A DNA stretch of 64,000 bases from Lactobacillales bacterium (GTDB taxonomy: Bacteria; Bacillota; Bacilli; Lactobacillales; Streptococcaceae): assembly GCA_031261705.1 (NCBI GenBank), contig JAISJD010000030.1, positions 47,791 to 111,790 of the forward strand. The letters are read 5' to 3'. Position numbers and translations under genes: made by a program. The notes under the pieces are model-generated. The model saw only the letters and a list, made by a program, of their open reading frames with translations, was not told the origin of the DNA and made no database searches. Within the stretch, counting starts at the first letter, position 1, and each line of letters starts with the position of its first letter. Positions 44,338 through 52,105 of the stretch are shown piece by piece.

Positions 44338-45362
44338 TATTCTTTTAGCGCTTTATAGCCTTGAGTTAATTTTTCGTGCAACTTCTCTTTTTCATCTGGA
44401 GAAAGAAAGGCACCAAATACCGCATGGTGATTTACCTGTTCGAAATCATCTAAGGTCAAATCATACCAATCAGCTAGTTTTTCATATTCTTTTGTTAAAG
44501 TTGTATCGGAAACGGTACGATTATCAGTATTAATCGTTACCAAAAGTCCTTCGTCAAGGAATTTTTTGAAAGGATATTCTTCGACACTTTTTACAGTTTT
44601 TGTCTGAAAATTGCTAGTAGGTGCCAATTCTAACACAATTTTTTTGTCACGCACAAGGTCAAAATATTCTGGTGTATCCTTTAGCGCAATGCCGTGCCCA
44701 ATACGTGATGCCCCTAATAAAATTGCATCTGCGACATTTTTTCCGCAACCACATTCGCCTGCATGAAGCGTAAGGGGAATGGAAAGCTCGTTTGCAAGAT
44801 TTAGGACTTCTTCAAAATGATAGGGTGGAAAGTCTACCTCATTTCCAGCAAGGTCAAAACCCGCTACTCCAGTGTGAAGATATTCTTTAGCAAGTAGAAC
44901 GATTTTTTCGATTTCAGCTAGTTCCTCATGACGCATTCCGCAAAGTAAGGCATTGCTTTTCACTCCAAAATCCTGCTCTGCGTTGTTTAAGCCCTTTAAG
45001 ACTGCAGTAATGACTTCTGGTAAACTCAATCCTTTTTGTGTATGGAGACTTGGCGCAAAACGAACTTCGATATATTTTACATTCTCTTCGCTAGCTTGAC
45101 TGATAACATCATAGGCAGCAAGTGTCAGTGTGTCAGTTGTTTGTAATAGCGTGCCCACGTAAGAAAATTTTTCTAGATATTCATTTAGGTCTTTCGTTTC
45201 CATTGGAGCTGTGAACAGATTTTTAGCCTTTTCTAATGTTTCAGGGAAAGGAATATTTTGCATATCTGCTAATTTTTGTATGGTCGCTGGACGAATGGAA
45301 CCATCTAAGTGACAATGTAATTCAACTTTTGGCATGTTTTCAATGGTTTGTAAGCTTAACAT
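44337..45362 (-). CDS. add: Adenosine deaminase
   Basis: 341 residues. Converts adenosine and deoxyadenosine to inosine forms. Zinc-site motifs are VELHCHLDGSIRP at the start, TLHAGECGCGKN, SRIGHGIAL and TINTDNRT. The start codon at 45362-45360 has CGGAGGT upstream on the minus strand. It is divergent from deoC and functionally part of the nucleoside salvage block. Confidence 0.96.
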   Translation of the reverse strand: MLSLQTIENMPKVELHCHLDGSIRPATIQKLADMQNIPFPETLEKAKNLFTAPMETKDLNEYLEKFSYVGTLLQTTDTLTLAAYDVISQASEENVKYIEVRFAPSLHTQKGLSLPEVITAVLKGLNNAEQDFGVKSNALLCGMRHEELAEIEKIVLLAKEYLHTGVAGFDLAGNEVDFPPYHFEEVLNLANELSIPLTLHAGECGCGKNVADAILLGASRIGHGIALKDTPEYFDLVRDKKIVLELAPTSNFQTKTVKSVEEYPFKKFLDEGLLVTINTDNRTVSDTTLTKEYEKLADWYDLTLDDFEQVNHHAVFGAFLSPDEKEKLHEKLTQGYKALKE

Positions 45363-45391
45363 TTTCGTTGACCTCCGAATTAATTTTTCCT

Positions 45392-45421
45392 ACTTTAGCA
45401 CCGAATCCCCTGTACTGTCAA
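45392..45421 (-). promoter_or_regulatory. add: add promoter
   Basis: On the minus strand TTGACA (complement of 45416-45421), 18 bases, TAAAGT (complement of 45392-45397). Confidence 0.55.
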
Positions 45422-45577
45422 GATATTAACGGAAATTTAGATTAATTTTTACTTAGAAACTTCTTTTTTAGTTCTAAATATTAATAAACATTGATTCTTT
45501 GTTAAATATCGTTCGCATTTTTTTGTTGAATAGAGTAAAATTGAAAGGTACTATTTTTCCGAGTCATTCTGATTCCG

Positions 45578-45586
45578 TGTTATAAT
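45578..45586 (+). promoter_or_regulatory. deoC: Extended -10 promoter of the deoC operon
   Basis: TGTTATAAT with perfect TATAAT (45581-45586), 66 bases before deoC. The 215 bases between this and add hold no other gene. Confidence 0.6.
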
Positions 45587-45651
45587 TATGACGAATAAAA
45601 GAACAAGGTAGAGTGGCGGAAAAGATGAAGTTAACAAAGGAGTGTTAGGTG

Positions 45652-46317
45652 ATGAACTTAAATAAATATATAGACCACACCATTTTAAAAGCAGATGCAG
45701 CACAAGATGACGTGCAAAAAATTATTGATGAAGCAATCAAATACGATTTTGCCTCTGTTTGTATTAATCCAACATGGGTGGCTTATGCTGCAGAAAAATT
45801 GCAAAATAGTGATGTCAAGGTATGCACGGTGATTGGTTTTCCTTTAGGGGCAACGACTTCAGAGGTGAAAGCTTATGAAACAAAGGATGCTATCAAAAAT
45901 GGGGCAGATGAAGTAGATATGGTCATAAACATTGGGGCTTTAAAATCAGGTCACTACAAAAAAGTTGGCTCAGATATTAAAGCGGTTGTTGATGCGGCAG
46001 ACAAAGACGCCTTAGTCAAAGTGATTATTGAAACTTCTCTTTTAACGGATGAAGAAAAAGTCAAAGCTTGCGAGTTGGCAAAACAAGTAGGAGCAGACTT
46101 TGTGAAAACTTCGACTGGTTTTTCAACAGGTGGGGCAACAACTGCTGATGTCGCATTAATGCGTAAAACCGTTGGCTCAGACATGGGAGTGAAAGCATCT
46201 GGTGGTATCCATACAAAAGAAGAGGCAGAAGCAATGATTCAAGCGGGAGCAACACGTATCGGAACTTCGGCGGGTGTAGCAATCGTTACGGGTGAAAAAG
46301 CTTCATCAGGGTACTAA
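45652..46317 (+). CDS. deoC: Deoxyribose-phosphate aldolase
   Basis: 221 residues. Splits 2-deoxyribose 5-phosphate into acetaldehyde and glyceraldehyde 3-phosphate. Motifs are [55 protein letters not shown], and [14 protein letters not shown], the last holding the Schiff-base lysine. ATG at 45652 with AAAGGAGTG upstream; the GTG at 45649 is the alternative. First gene of deoC-cdd-bmpA. Confidence 0.97.
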   Translation: MNLNKYIDHTILKADAAQDDVQKIIDEAIKYDFASVCINPTWVAYAAEKLQNSDVKVCTVIGFPLGATTSEVKAYETKDAIKNGADEVDMVINIGALKSGHYKKVGSDIKAVVDAADKDALVKVIIETSLLTDEEKVKACELAKQVGADFVKTSTGFSTGGATTADVALMRKTVGSDMGVKASGGIHTKEEAEAMIQAGATRIGTSAGVAIVTGEKASSGY

Positions 46318-46318
46318 G

Positions 46319-46714
46319 ATGAAGGCAAAAGAAGAGTGGATTCAAGCGGCTTTAGCGGCTCAGAAAAATGCCTATATTCCTTATTCAAAATTTCCAGTAG
46401 GTGCAGCATTAATCTCAAAAGACGGGACAATTTTTTCAGGGTGCAACATTGAAAATGCCTCTTTTGGTCTGTCAAATTGTGCGGAGCGAACGGCTATTTT
46501 TAAAGCAATATCAGAGGGTGTAAGAGAATTTCAGCACCTTGTGATTTCAGGAGATACTCCAGAACCAATTTCTCCCTGTGGTGCTTGTCGTCAAGTTGTT
46601 GCAGAATTTTGTGCCCCAGAGATGCGTGTCACTTTGGTTGGTAGAGGGGAAATAACGAAAGAAACCACGGTTGGCGAGCTATTACCGTACATGTTTACTT
46701 CAAAAGATTTATAA
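46319..46714 (+). CDS. cdd: Cytidine deaminase
   Basis: 131 residues, zinc-dependent homotetramer type. Converts cytidine/deoxycytidine to uridine forms. SKFPVGAALISKDG, GCNIENASFGLSNCAERTAI (catalytic Cys and Glu) and SPCGACRQVVAEF (second zinc cysteines). It begins one base after the deoC stop, so translation is coupled. Confidence 0.97.
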   Translation: MKAKEEWIQAALAAQKNAYIPYSKFPVGAALISKDGTIFSGCNIENASFGLSNCAERTAIFKAISEGVREFQHLVISGDTPEPISPCGACRQVVAEFCAPEMRVTLVGRGEITKETTVGELLPYMFTSKDL

Positions 46715-46780
46715 ATTACGATTCCACCAGCTTGAGCTGAGCTGTTGAAATAAAAAACATTATCAGGAGGCTTTACAGAA

Positions 46781-47848
46781 ATGAAAAAAGCGAAATTATT
46801 CGGCATGGGTGCACTTGCACTTGGTTTAGTGGCAACATTAGGAGCGTGTGGCAATAAGACAAACTCTAATGGTGAAGAAAGCAAGGGCGAAAAATTCACC
46901 GTTGCATTAATTACAGACAATGGTGGTGTCGATGATAAATCGTTTAACCAATCCGCTTGGGAAGGGTTAGAAGCTTGGGGAAAAGAAAAAGGTCTTAAAA
47001 AAGGTGTTGGTGGGTTTGATTACTTCCAATCACAATCAGAATCTGATTTCCAAAACAATATTAATCAAGCAGTTCAAGGAAAATTTGATGTCGTTTACGG
47101 AATTGGTTTTGCTTTGAAATCAGCTTTTGAAGAATCCGCAAAACAAAATCCTGACACTAAATTTGTGTTAGTTGATGACGTGATTGAGGGACAAAAAAAT
47201 GTCGCTTCAGCAACATTTGCTGACCAAGAAGGAGCTTACCTTGCCGGTGTTGCAGCAGCGAAAACAACAAAGACAGGAAAAGTTGGCTTTATCGGAGGAA
47301 TGGAAGGCGAAGTCATTTCTCGTTTCCAAGCCGGTTTTGTTAAAGGAGTTGCTTCCGTTGATAAAAACATCAAGGTGGAAGTGAAATACGCTGGTTCATT
47401 TGGTGATGCAGCAATCGGAAAAACTATTACACATGCAATGATTGCTTCAGGTGTGGACGTTCTTTACCAAGCAGCCGGTGGTACAGGTGCTGGAGTCTTT
47501 TCAGAAGCGAAAGCAGATAATTCTGGTAAAAATGCCGATGCAAAAGATAAAGTTTGGGTAATCGGTGTTGACCGTGACCAAAAAGAAGAAGGAAAATATA
47601 CTTCTAAAGATGGAAAAGAAGAAAACTTTACTCTAGCTTCAACAGTTAAGGGTGTCGGTGCCGCTGTAAAAGCAATCAACAAGCTTGCTGAAGAAGATAA
47701 ATTCCCAGGTGGCAAACACTTAACTTACGGAATTAAAGACGGCGGTGTGGACTTAGTTGATGACAATATGTCAGAAGAAGCACAAAAAGCCGTGGATAGC
47801 GCACGTGAAGAATTAAAAGCAGGAAAAATAGACGTACCAGAAAAATAA
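46781..47848 (+). CDS. bmpA: BMP/PnrA-family nucleoside-binding lipoprotein
   Basis: 355 residues. Lipoprotein signal peptide ending ATLGAC, with the lipidated cysteine at 23. The Bmp/Med domain follows: VALITDNGGVDDKSFNQSAWEGL, VVYGIGFALKSAFEESA, FADQEGAYLAGVAA, VGFIGGMEGEVISRFQAGF and DVLYQAAGGTGAGVF. It captures nucleosides outside the membrane for the ABC transporter encoded downstream, as in lactococcal BmpA-NupABC. RBS CAGGAGG. Confidence 0.92.
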   Translation: MKKAKLFGMGALALGLVATLGACGNKTNSNGEESKGEKFTVALITDNGGVDDKSFNQSAWEGLEAWGKEKGLKKGVGGFDYFQSQSESDFQNNINQAVQGKFDVVYGIGFALKSAFEESAKQNPDTKFVLVDDVIEGQKNVASATFADQEGAYLAGVAAAKTTKTGKVGFIGGMEGEVISRFQAGFVKGVASVDKNIKVEVKYAGSFGDAAIGKTITHAMIASGVDVLYQAAGGTGAGVFSEAKADNSGKNADAKDKVWVIGVDRDQKEEGKYTSKDGKEENFTLASTVKGVGAAVKAINKLAEEDKFPGGKHLTYGIKDGGVDLVDDNMSEEAQKAVDSAREELKAGKIDVPEK

Positions 47849-47852
47849 TAGC

Positions 47853-47894
47853 ATAACGGTAACGTATCGACTTAGGTCGGTACGTTCCTGTTAT
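47853..47894 (+). other. Strong hairpin without T tract between bmpA and the ABC genes
   Basis: ATAACGGTAACGTATCGAC pairs with GTCGGTACGTTCCTGTTAT. No T run follows, so it is more likely an mRNA stabiliser or processing site than a full terminator. Confidence 0.55.
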
Positions 47895-48055
47895 ATTATC
47901 TAGCTCCAAGGACGATTTCATTGGGTTATTTATGAAAAAGTCCTTTCAGCTTTTCTTGTTTTATAGGGCTTTTAGATAAGTAGTCGTGGGGTGAAATATT
48001 TATTTAAGAGTCAATACTTAGAAAAAAATCATGTGTGTAGGGAGTGTGTGCTTAA

Positions 48056-49609
48056 GTGAGTGAAGAATATGTAATCGAAATGCGAAATATCACGAAAGAA
48101 TTTGGCACGTTTAAAGCCAATGACCATATCAATTTAAAAGTCAAAAAAGGAGAAATTCATGCTTTGCTTGGTGAAAATGGAGCAGGAAAATCGACTTTGA
48201 TGAATATCTTATCAGGACTATTAGAACCAACCTCTGGGGAAATTCTGTTAAACGGAAAAGAAGTAAAAATTCCCAATCCAACAGTAGCCAATCGTCTAGG
48301 AATCGGCATGGTACATCAGCATTTTATGTTGGTAGACGCGTTTACCGTGGCAGAAAACATTGTCCTGGGAAATGAGCCAACGAAAAAAGGGGTACTCGAC
48401 CATAAGAAAGCCGTTCAAGAGATTGAAAAAATTTCTGAACAATATGGTTTAGAGGTGAATCCGAATGCGTACGTCCGGGATATTTCAGTCGGTATGCAAC
48501 AACGGGTGGAAATTTTAAAAACCTTGTATCGTGGTGCAGATATTTTAATTTTTGACGAACCAACTGCGGTATTAACACCTAGTGAGATTGATGAACTAAT
48601 GAATATCATGCAGGGCTTGGTAAAAGAAGGAAAATCTATCATCTTAATTACTCATAAGCTAGATGAAATTCGGAAAGTGGCTGACCGTGTCACTGTTATT
48701 CGTCGAGGAAAATCAATTGATACCGTAGATGTAGCAGGCGTTTCTTCACAAGAATTAGCGGATATGATGGTTGGACGGTCGGTATCCTTTAAAACGAAAA
48801 AGGAAAAAGCACAGCCGAAAGAAGTGGTGCTTGATTTAAACAATTTGATTGTCAAAGAAAGTCGTGGACTAGATGCAGTGAAAGGATTGAGCCTTGAAGT
48901 GCGTGCAGGGGAAGTTGTAGGAATTGCTGGAATTGACGGCAACGGACAATCTGAATTGATTCAAGCAATTACCGGCTTACGCAAGGTGGAAAGTGGCACA
49001 GTCACTCTTAATGGAAAAGACATTACGAACGCTCGCCCTCGGAAAATTACGGAGCAAGGTGTCGGGCATGTGCCAGAGGATAGACACCGTGATGGCTTGG
49101 TACTTGAAATGAGTTTGGCTGAAAATATGGCACTACAAACTTACTACAAACAACCCATGAGCAAATATGGCGTATTAAATTATTCTAAAATCAATGGACA
49201 TGCACGAGAATTGATTGAAGAATTTGACGTGCGTACGGTGAATGAACTCGTTCCAGCAAAGGCTTTATCGGGTGGAAATCAGCAAAAAGCGATTATTGCT
49301 AGAGAAATTGACCGCAACCCTGAGTTATTAATCGTTTCTCAACCAACACGTGGGTTAGATGTCGGGGCGATTGAATATATTCATAAACGCTTGATTGAGC
49401 AACGCAATAAAGGAAAAGCCGTTTTAGTTGTCAGTTTTGAACTAGATGAGATTATGAATGTTTCAGATAGAATCGCTGTGATTCATGAAGGAAAAATTGC
49501 CGGTGTGGTAACACCAGAAGAAACAACAGAACAGGAGCTTGGCTTATTAATGGCAGGTTCTTCCTTAGAAAAAGCACAAGCAGAAAGTGGGGGAGTGCAA
49601 GGTGCTTAA
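48056..49609 (+). CDS. nupA: Nucleoside ABC transporter ATP-binding protein (two ATPase domains)
   Basis: 517 residues with tandem ABC domains in the RbsA/NupA layout. The first has GENGAGKSTLM, SVGMQQRVEI and LIFDEPTAVLTP. The second has GIDGNGQSEL (a degenerate Walker A lacking the GKS/T), ALSGGNQQKAIIAREI and LIVSQPTRGLD, in which the Walker B acidic residue is replaced as is common in the second domain. Powers uptake with the two permeases that follow. GTG start at 48056 with AGGGAG upstream. Confidence 0.93.
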   Translation: MSEEYVIEMRNITKEFGTFKANDHINLKVKKGEIHALLGENGAGKSTLMNILSGLLEPTSGEILLNGKEVKIPNPTVANRLGIGMVHQHFMLVDAFTVAENIVLGNEPTKKGVLDHKKAVQEIEKISEQYGLEVNPNAYVRDISVGMQQRVEILKTLYRGADILIFDEPTAVLTPSEIDELMNIMQGLVKEGKSIILITHKLDEIRKVADRVTVIRRGKSIDTVDVAGVSSQELADMMVGRSVSFKTKKEKAQPKEVVLDLNNLIVKESRGLDAVKGLSLEVRAGEVVGIAGIDGNGQSELIQAITGLRKVESGTVTLNGKDITNARPRKITEQGVGHVPEDRHRDGLVLEMSLAENMALQTYYKQPMSKYGVLNYSKINGHARELIEEFDVRTVNELVPAKALSGGNQQKAIIAREIDRNPELLIVSQPTRGLDVGAIEYIHKRLIEQRNKGKAVLVVSFELDEIMNVSDRIAVIHEGKIAGVVTPEETTEQELGLLMAGSSLEKAQAESGGVQGA

Positions 49610-50726
49610 AAAATTATCCATAAAACAGGGGTTAGTCCCTATTCTTTCGGTGTTGTTTGGTTTTGTCCTTGGAGCCGTGATTATGTTAATTTTTGGTTAT
49701 CCACCAATTCAAGGCTATATCGCAATGGTTAAAAGTTCACTAGGAATGCCAATCAGTGTGGGAGAAACTTTGAGAAATGCCACACCATTGATATTTACAG
49801 CGCTAGGTTTTGCGGTGGCAAATTCAGCGGGTTTCTTTAATATCGGTCTTTCAGGTCAAGCGTTAGCCGGTTGGGTTGCAAGTGTTTGGTTTGCCTTAGC
49901 CAATCCAGATTTACCTCGACCCCTATTACTTCCATTAGCTGTGATTATTGGAGCTTTAGCAGGTGCAGTGGCTGCTGCAATTCCAGGGGCATTACGTGCT
50001 TTCTTTGGAACTAGTGAAGTCATTGTTACGATCATGTTAAACTATGCTTTTCTTTACATCTCTACTCATTTAGTACACAATGTATTTCCTAAAAAAATAA
50101 TGGCTGGAGTTGATTCAACGAAACAAATTAGCACGAATGCTTCCTTGAGAACAGATTTCTTAACGAACTTAACACATGGAAGTCGGTTAAACTTAGGGCT
50201 TTTCTTAGCACTCATTTTCTTAGTTATCGTGTGGTTCTTGATGAAGAAAACAACGCTTGGCTTTGAAATTCGTTCCGTTGGGTTAAATCCCTTTGCTTCG
50301 GAATATGCGGGAATTTCAAGCAGACGGACGATTATCTTATCTATGGTGATTTCCGGAGCATTAGCCGGTCTTGGTGGCGTGGTCGAAGGTCTTGGTACTT
50401 TCCAAAATTTCTTCGTCCAAGGAACTTCACTTTCTATCGGTTTTGACGGAATGGCAGTTTCTCTTCTTGGAAATGGTAGCTCTATTGGGATTCTCCTTTC
50501 GTCCTTACTATTTTCTGTTTTGAAGAATGGGGCACCAGGGATGAATTTAGCAGGAATCCCTTCTGAAATAGTGAATGTAGTCACTGCAAGTATTATTTTC
50601 TTTGTTGGGGTGAACTATGTGATTCGTCTCTTCTTAGCGAAAGCGGAACACGACAAAGCAGATGTTGTGAAAATTGAAGAAGAAACAGATTCAGAGGAAA
50701 CAAGTCAAGAAGGGGGAGAAATTTAA
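49602..50726 (+). CDS. nupB: Nucleoside ABC transporter permease 1
   Basis: 374 residues, about nine membrane segments, of the branched-chain/ribose permease superfamily (ATPLIFTALGFAVANSAGFFNIG, TSEVIVTIMLNYAF, LKNGAPGM). GTG at 49602 overlaps the end of the ATPase gene by 8 bases, with GGGGGAG upstream. An acidic C-terminal tail (EEETDSEETSQEGGE) follows the last segment. Confidence 0.9.
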   Translation: MLKKLSIKQGLVPILSVLFGFVLGAVIMLIFGYPPIQGYIAMVKSSLGMPISVGETLRNATPLIFTALGFAVANSAGFFNIGLSGQALAGWVASVWFALANPDLPRPLLLPLAVIIGALAGAVAAAIPGALRAFFGTSEVIVTIMLNYAFLYISTHLVHNVFPKKIMAGVDSTKQISTNASLRTDFLTNLTHGSRLNLGLFLALIFLVIVWFLMKKTTLGFEIRSVGLNPFASEYAGISSRRTIILSMVISGALAGLGGVVEGLGTFQNFFVQGTSLSIGFDGMAVSLLGNGSSIGILLSSLLFSVLKNGAPGMNLAGIPSEIVNVVTASIIFFVGVNYVIRLFLAKAEHDKADVVKIEEETDSEETSQEGGEI

Positions 50727-51682
50727 TGAGTTTACAAGCAATTATCGCTTTAGTGGTATCCTCCACTTTAGTTTACTCCACCCCTTTGATTTTTACTTCA
50801 CTGGGTGGAACTTTTTCAGAACGTTCTGGGATTGTTAATGTAGGTCTTGAAGGAATCATGGTTATGGGTGCATTTGGTTCAGTCGTCTTTAACTTAACTT
50901 TTGCCAGTCAATTTGGAAAAGCTACTCCATGGATTGCTCTTCTAGTCGGTGGACTTGTGGGAATTGTATTTTCAGCGATTCATGCGCTGGCAACAATTAA
51001 TCTACGAGCCGACCACATTATTTCTGGAACAGTGATTAACTTAATGGCACCCGCACTGTCTGTCTTTTTGGTGAAAGTGATTTATGGCAAAGGACAAACA
51101 GATAATATCGACCAAGCCTTTGGGTATAAAGATATTCCAGTTTTGGATAAAATCCCCATCCTCGGCCCAATCTTCTTCCAAAAAACCTCAATTGTTGCGT
51201 ATGTTGCAGTTTTGGTTGCCGTTCTTGCATGGTTTGTCATTTTTAAAACTCGTTTTGGTTTACGTCTGCGCTCGGTTGGTGAAAATCCACAAGCTGCTGA
51301 TACCCTAGGAATTAACGTGTATCTTATGCGTTATTCAGGTGTGTTACTTTCTGGTTTACTTGGTGGCATTGGCGGTGCAGTCTTTGCACAATCTATTTCG
51401 GTTAACTTTAGTGGAACAACGATTGTTGGGCAAGGATTTATTTCAATGGCAGCGATGATTTTTGGAAAATGGAATCCGATTGGTGCTATGGGAGCATCCC
51501 TGTTCTTTGGTTTAGCACAATCTCTTGCGGTTATCGGTGCGCAACTTCCTGTAATTGAAAATGTACCAACCGTTTATTTACAGATTGCTCCTTATGTATT
51601 GACGATTGTTGTTTTAGTTCTTTTCCTAGGAAAAGCTACTGGACCAAAAGCCAATGGTCAAAATTATATTAAATCAAAATAA
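50726..51682 (+). CDS. nupC: Nucleoside ABC transporter permease 2
   Basis: 318 residues with the second permease signature (TPLIFTSLGGTFSERSGIVNVGLEGIM, LRADHIISGTVINLMAPA, GQGFISMAAMIFGKWNP). It forms the channel with permease 1. Its ATG shares one base with the preceding TAA stop, so translation is coupled. The transport unit ends at the terminator at 51691. Confidence 0.92.
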   Translation: MSLQAIIALVVSSTLVYSTPLIFTSLGGTFSERSGIVNVGLEGIMVMGAFGSVVFNLTFASQFGKATPWIALLVGGLVGIVFSAIHALATINLRADHIISGTVINLMAPALSVFLVKVIYGKGQTDNIDQAFGYKDIPVLDKIPILGPIFFQKTSIVAYVAVLVAVLAWFVIFKTRFGLRLRSVGENPQAADTLGINVYLMRYSGVLLSGLLGGIGGAVFAQSISVNFSGTTIVGQGFISMAAMIFGKWNPIGAMGASLFFGLAQSLAVIGAQLPVIENVPTVYLQIAPYVLTIVVLVLFLGKATGPKANGQNYIKSK

Positions 51683-51690
51683 ATATTTAG

Positions 51691-51719
51691 AAGTGTCTCT
51701 AACTAGGAGGCGCTTTTTT
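51691..51719 (+). terminator. Terminator of the nucleoside ABC operon
   Basis: AAGTGTCTCT (51691-51700) pairs with AGGAGGCGCTT, with G-U pairs, then TTTTTT. Confidence 0.8.
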
Positions 51720-52105
51720 ATTTTGAATAACAACGTTATACTACATTAGTTATTTTAATTTATTAAGAATAACATAAGGGATTTTAACCAATTGTGAAGT
51801 TCATATTTTTGGAAAACGTTTTTATTGTTGACATAAATGATTTTTGTAAAAATAAATTGTTAGAGATTGTTCTTTTTTTATCAAAATAAATACATTAAAT
51901 ATTTATAAAATGCCTGTTATCTAGTTATACTAAAGGAAGAGGGATGGGTTTTCATGGAACAGGGGGAATTTTAAATAGTAGGGCTTTCTTTCTCTACACT
52001 ATAAAGATGAAAATATCCTTTTGAAACACTCGGGGAAAGAGGGAAGTCGTCAGTGTTGTTTTTAGTGATAAGAACAGCATTTCTTGTTTCGGGGAGGAAA
52101 CGCTC
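51720..52105 (+). other. Long AT-rich upstream region of the LPXTG gene
   Basis: No gene seen. It contains TTGACA (51828-51833) without a well-spaced -10, a TATACT at 51926-51931, and TTGGAAAACGTTTT at about 51810, which is reminiscent of a CcpA site but one base too long. GGGGAGG (52091-52097) is the ribosome-binding site of the next gene. A 386-base leader suggests the surface protein has its own regulation. Confidence 0.4.

Noticed and set aside
48900..49400. Second ABC domain of the nucleoside ATPase as damaged
   Set aside because: Degenerate Walker A and B in the second domain are usual for the RbsA/NupA type.
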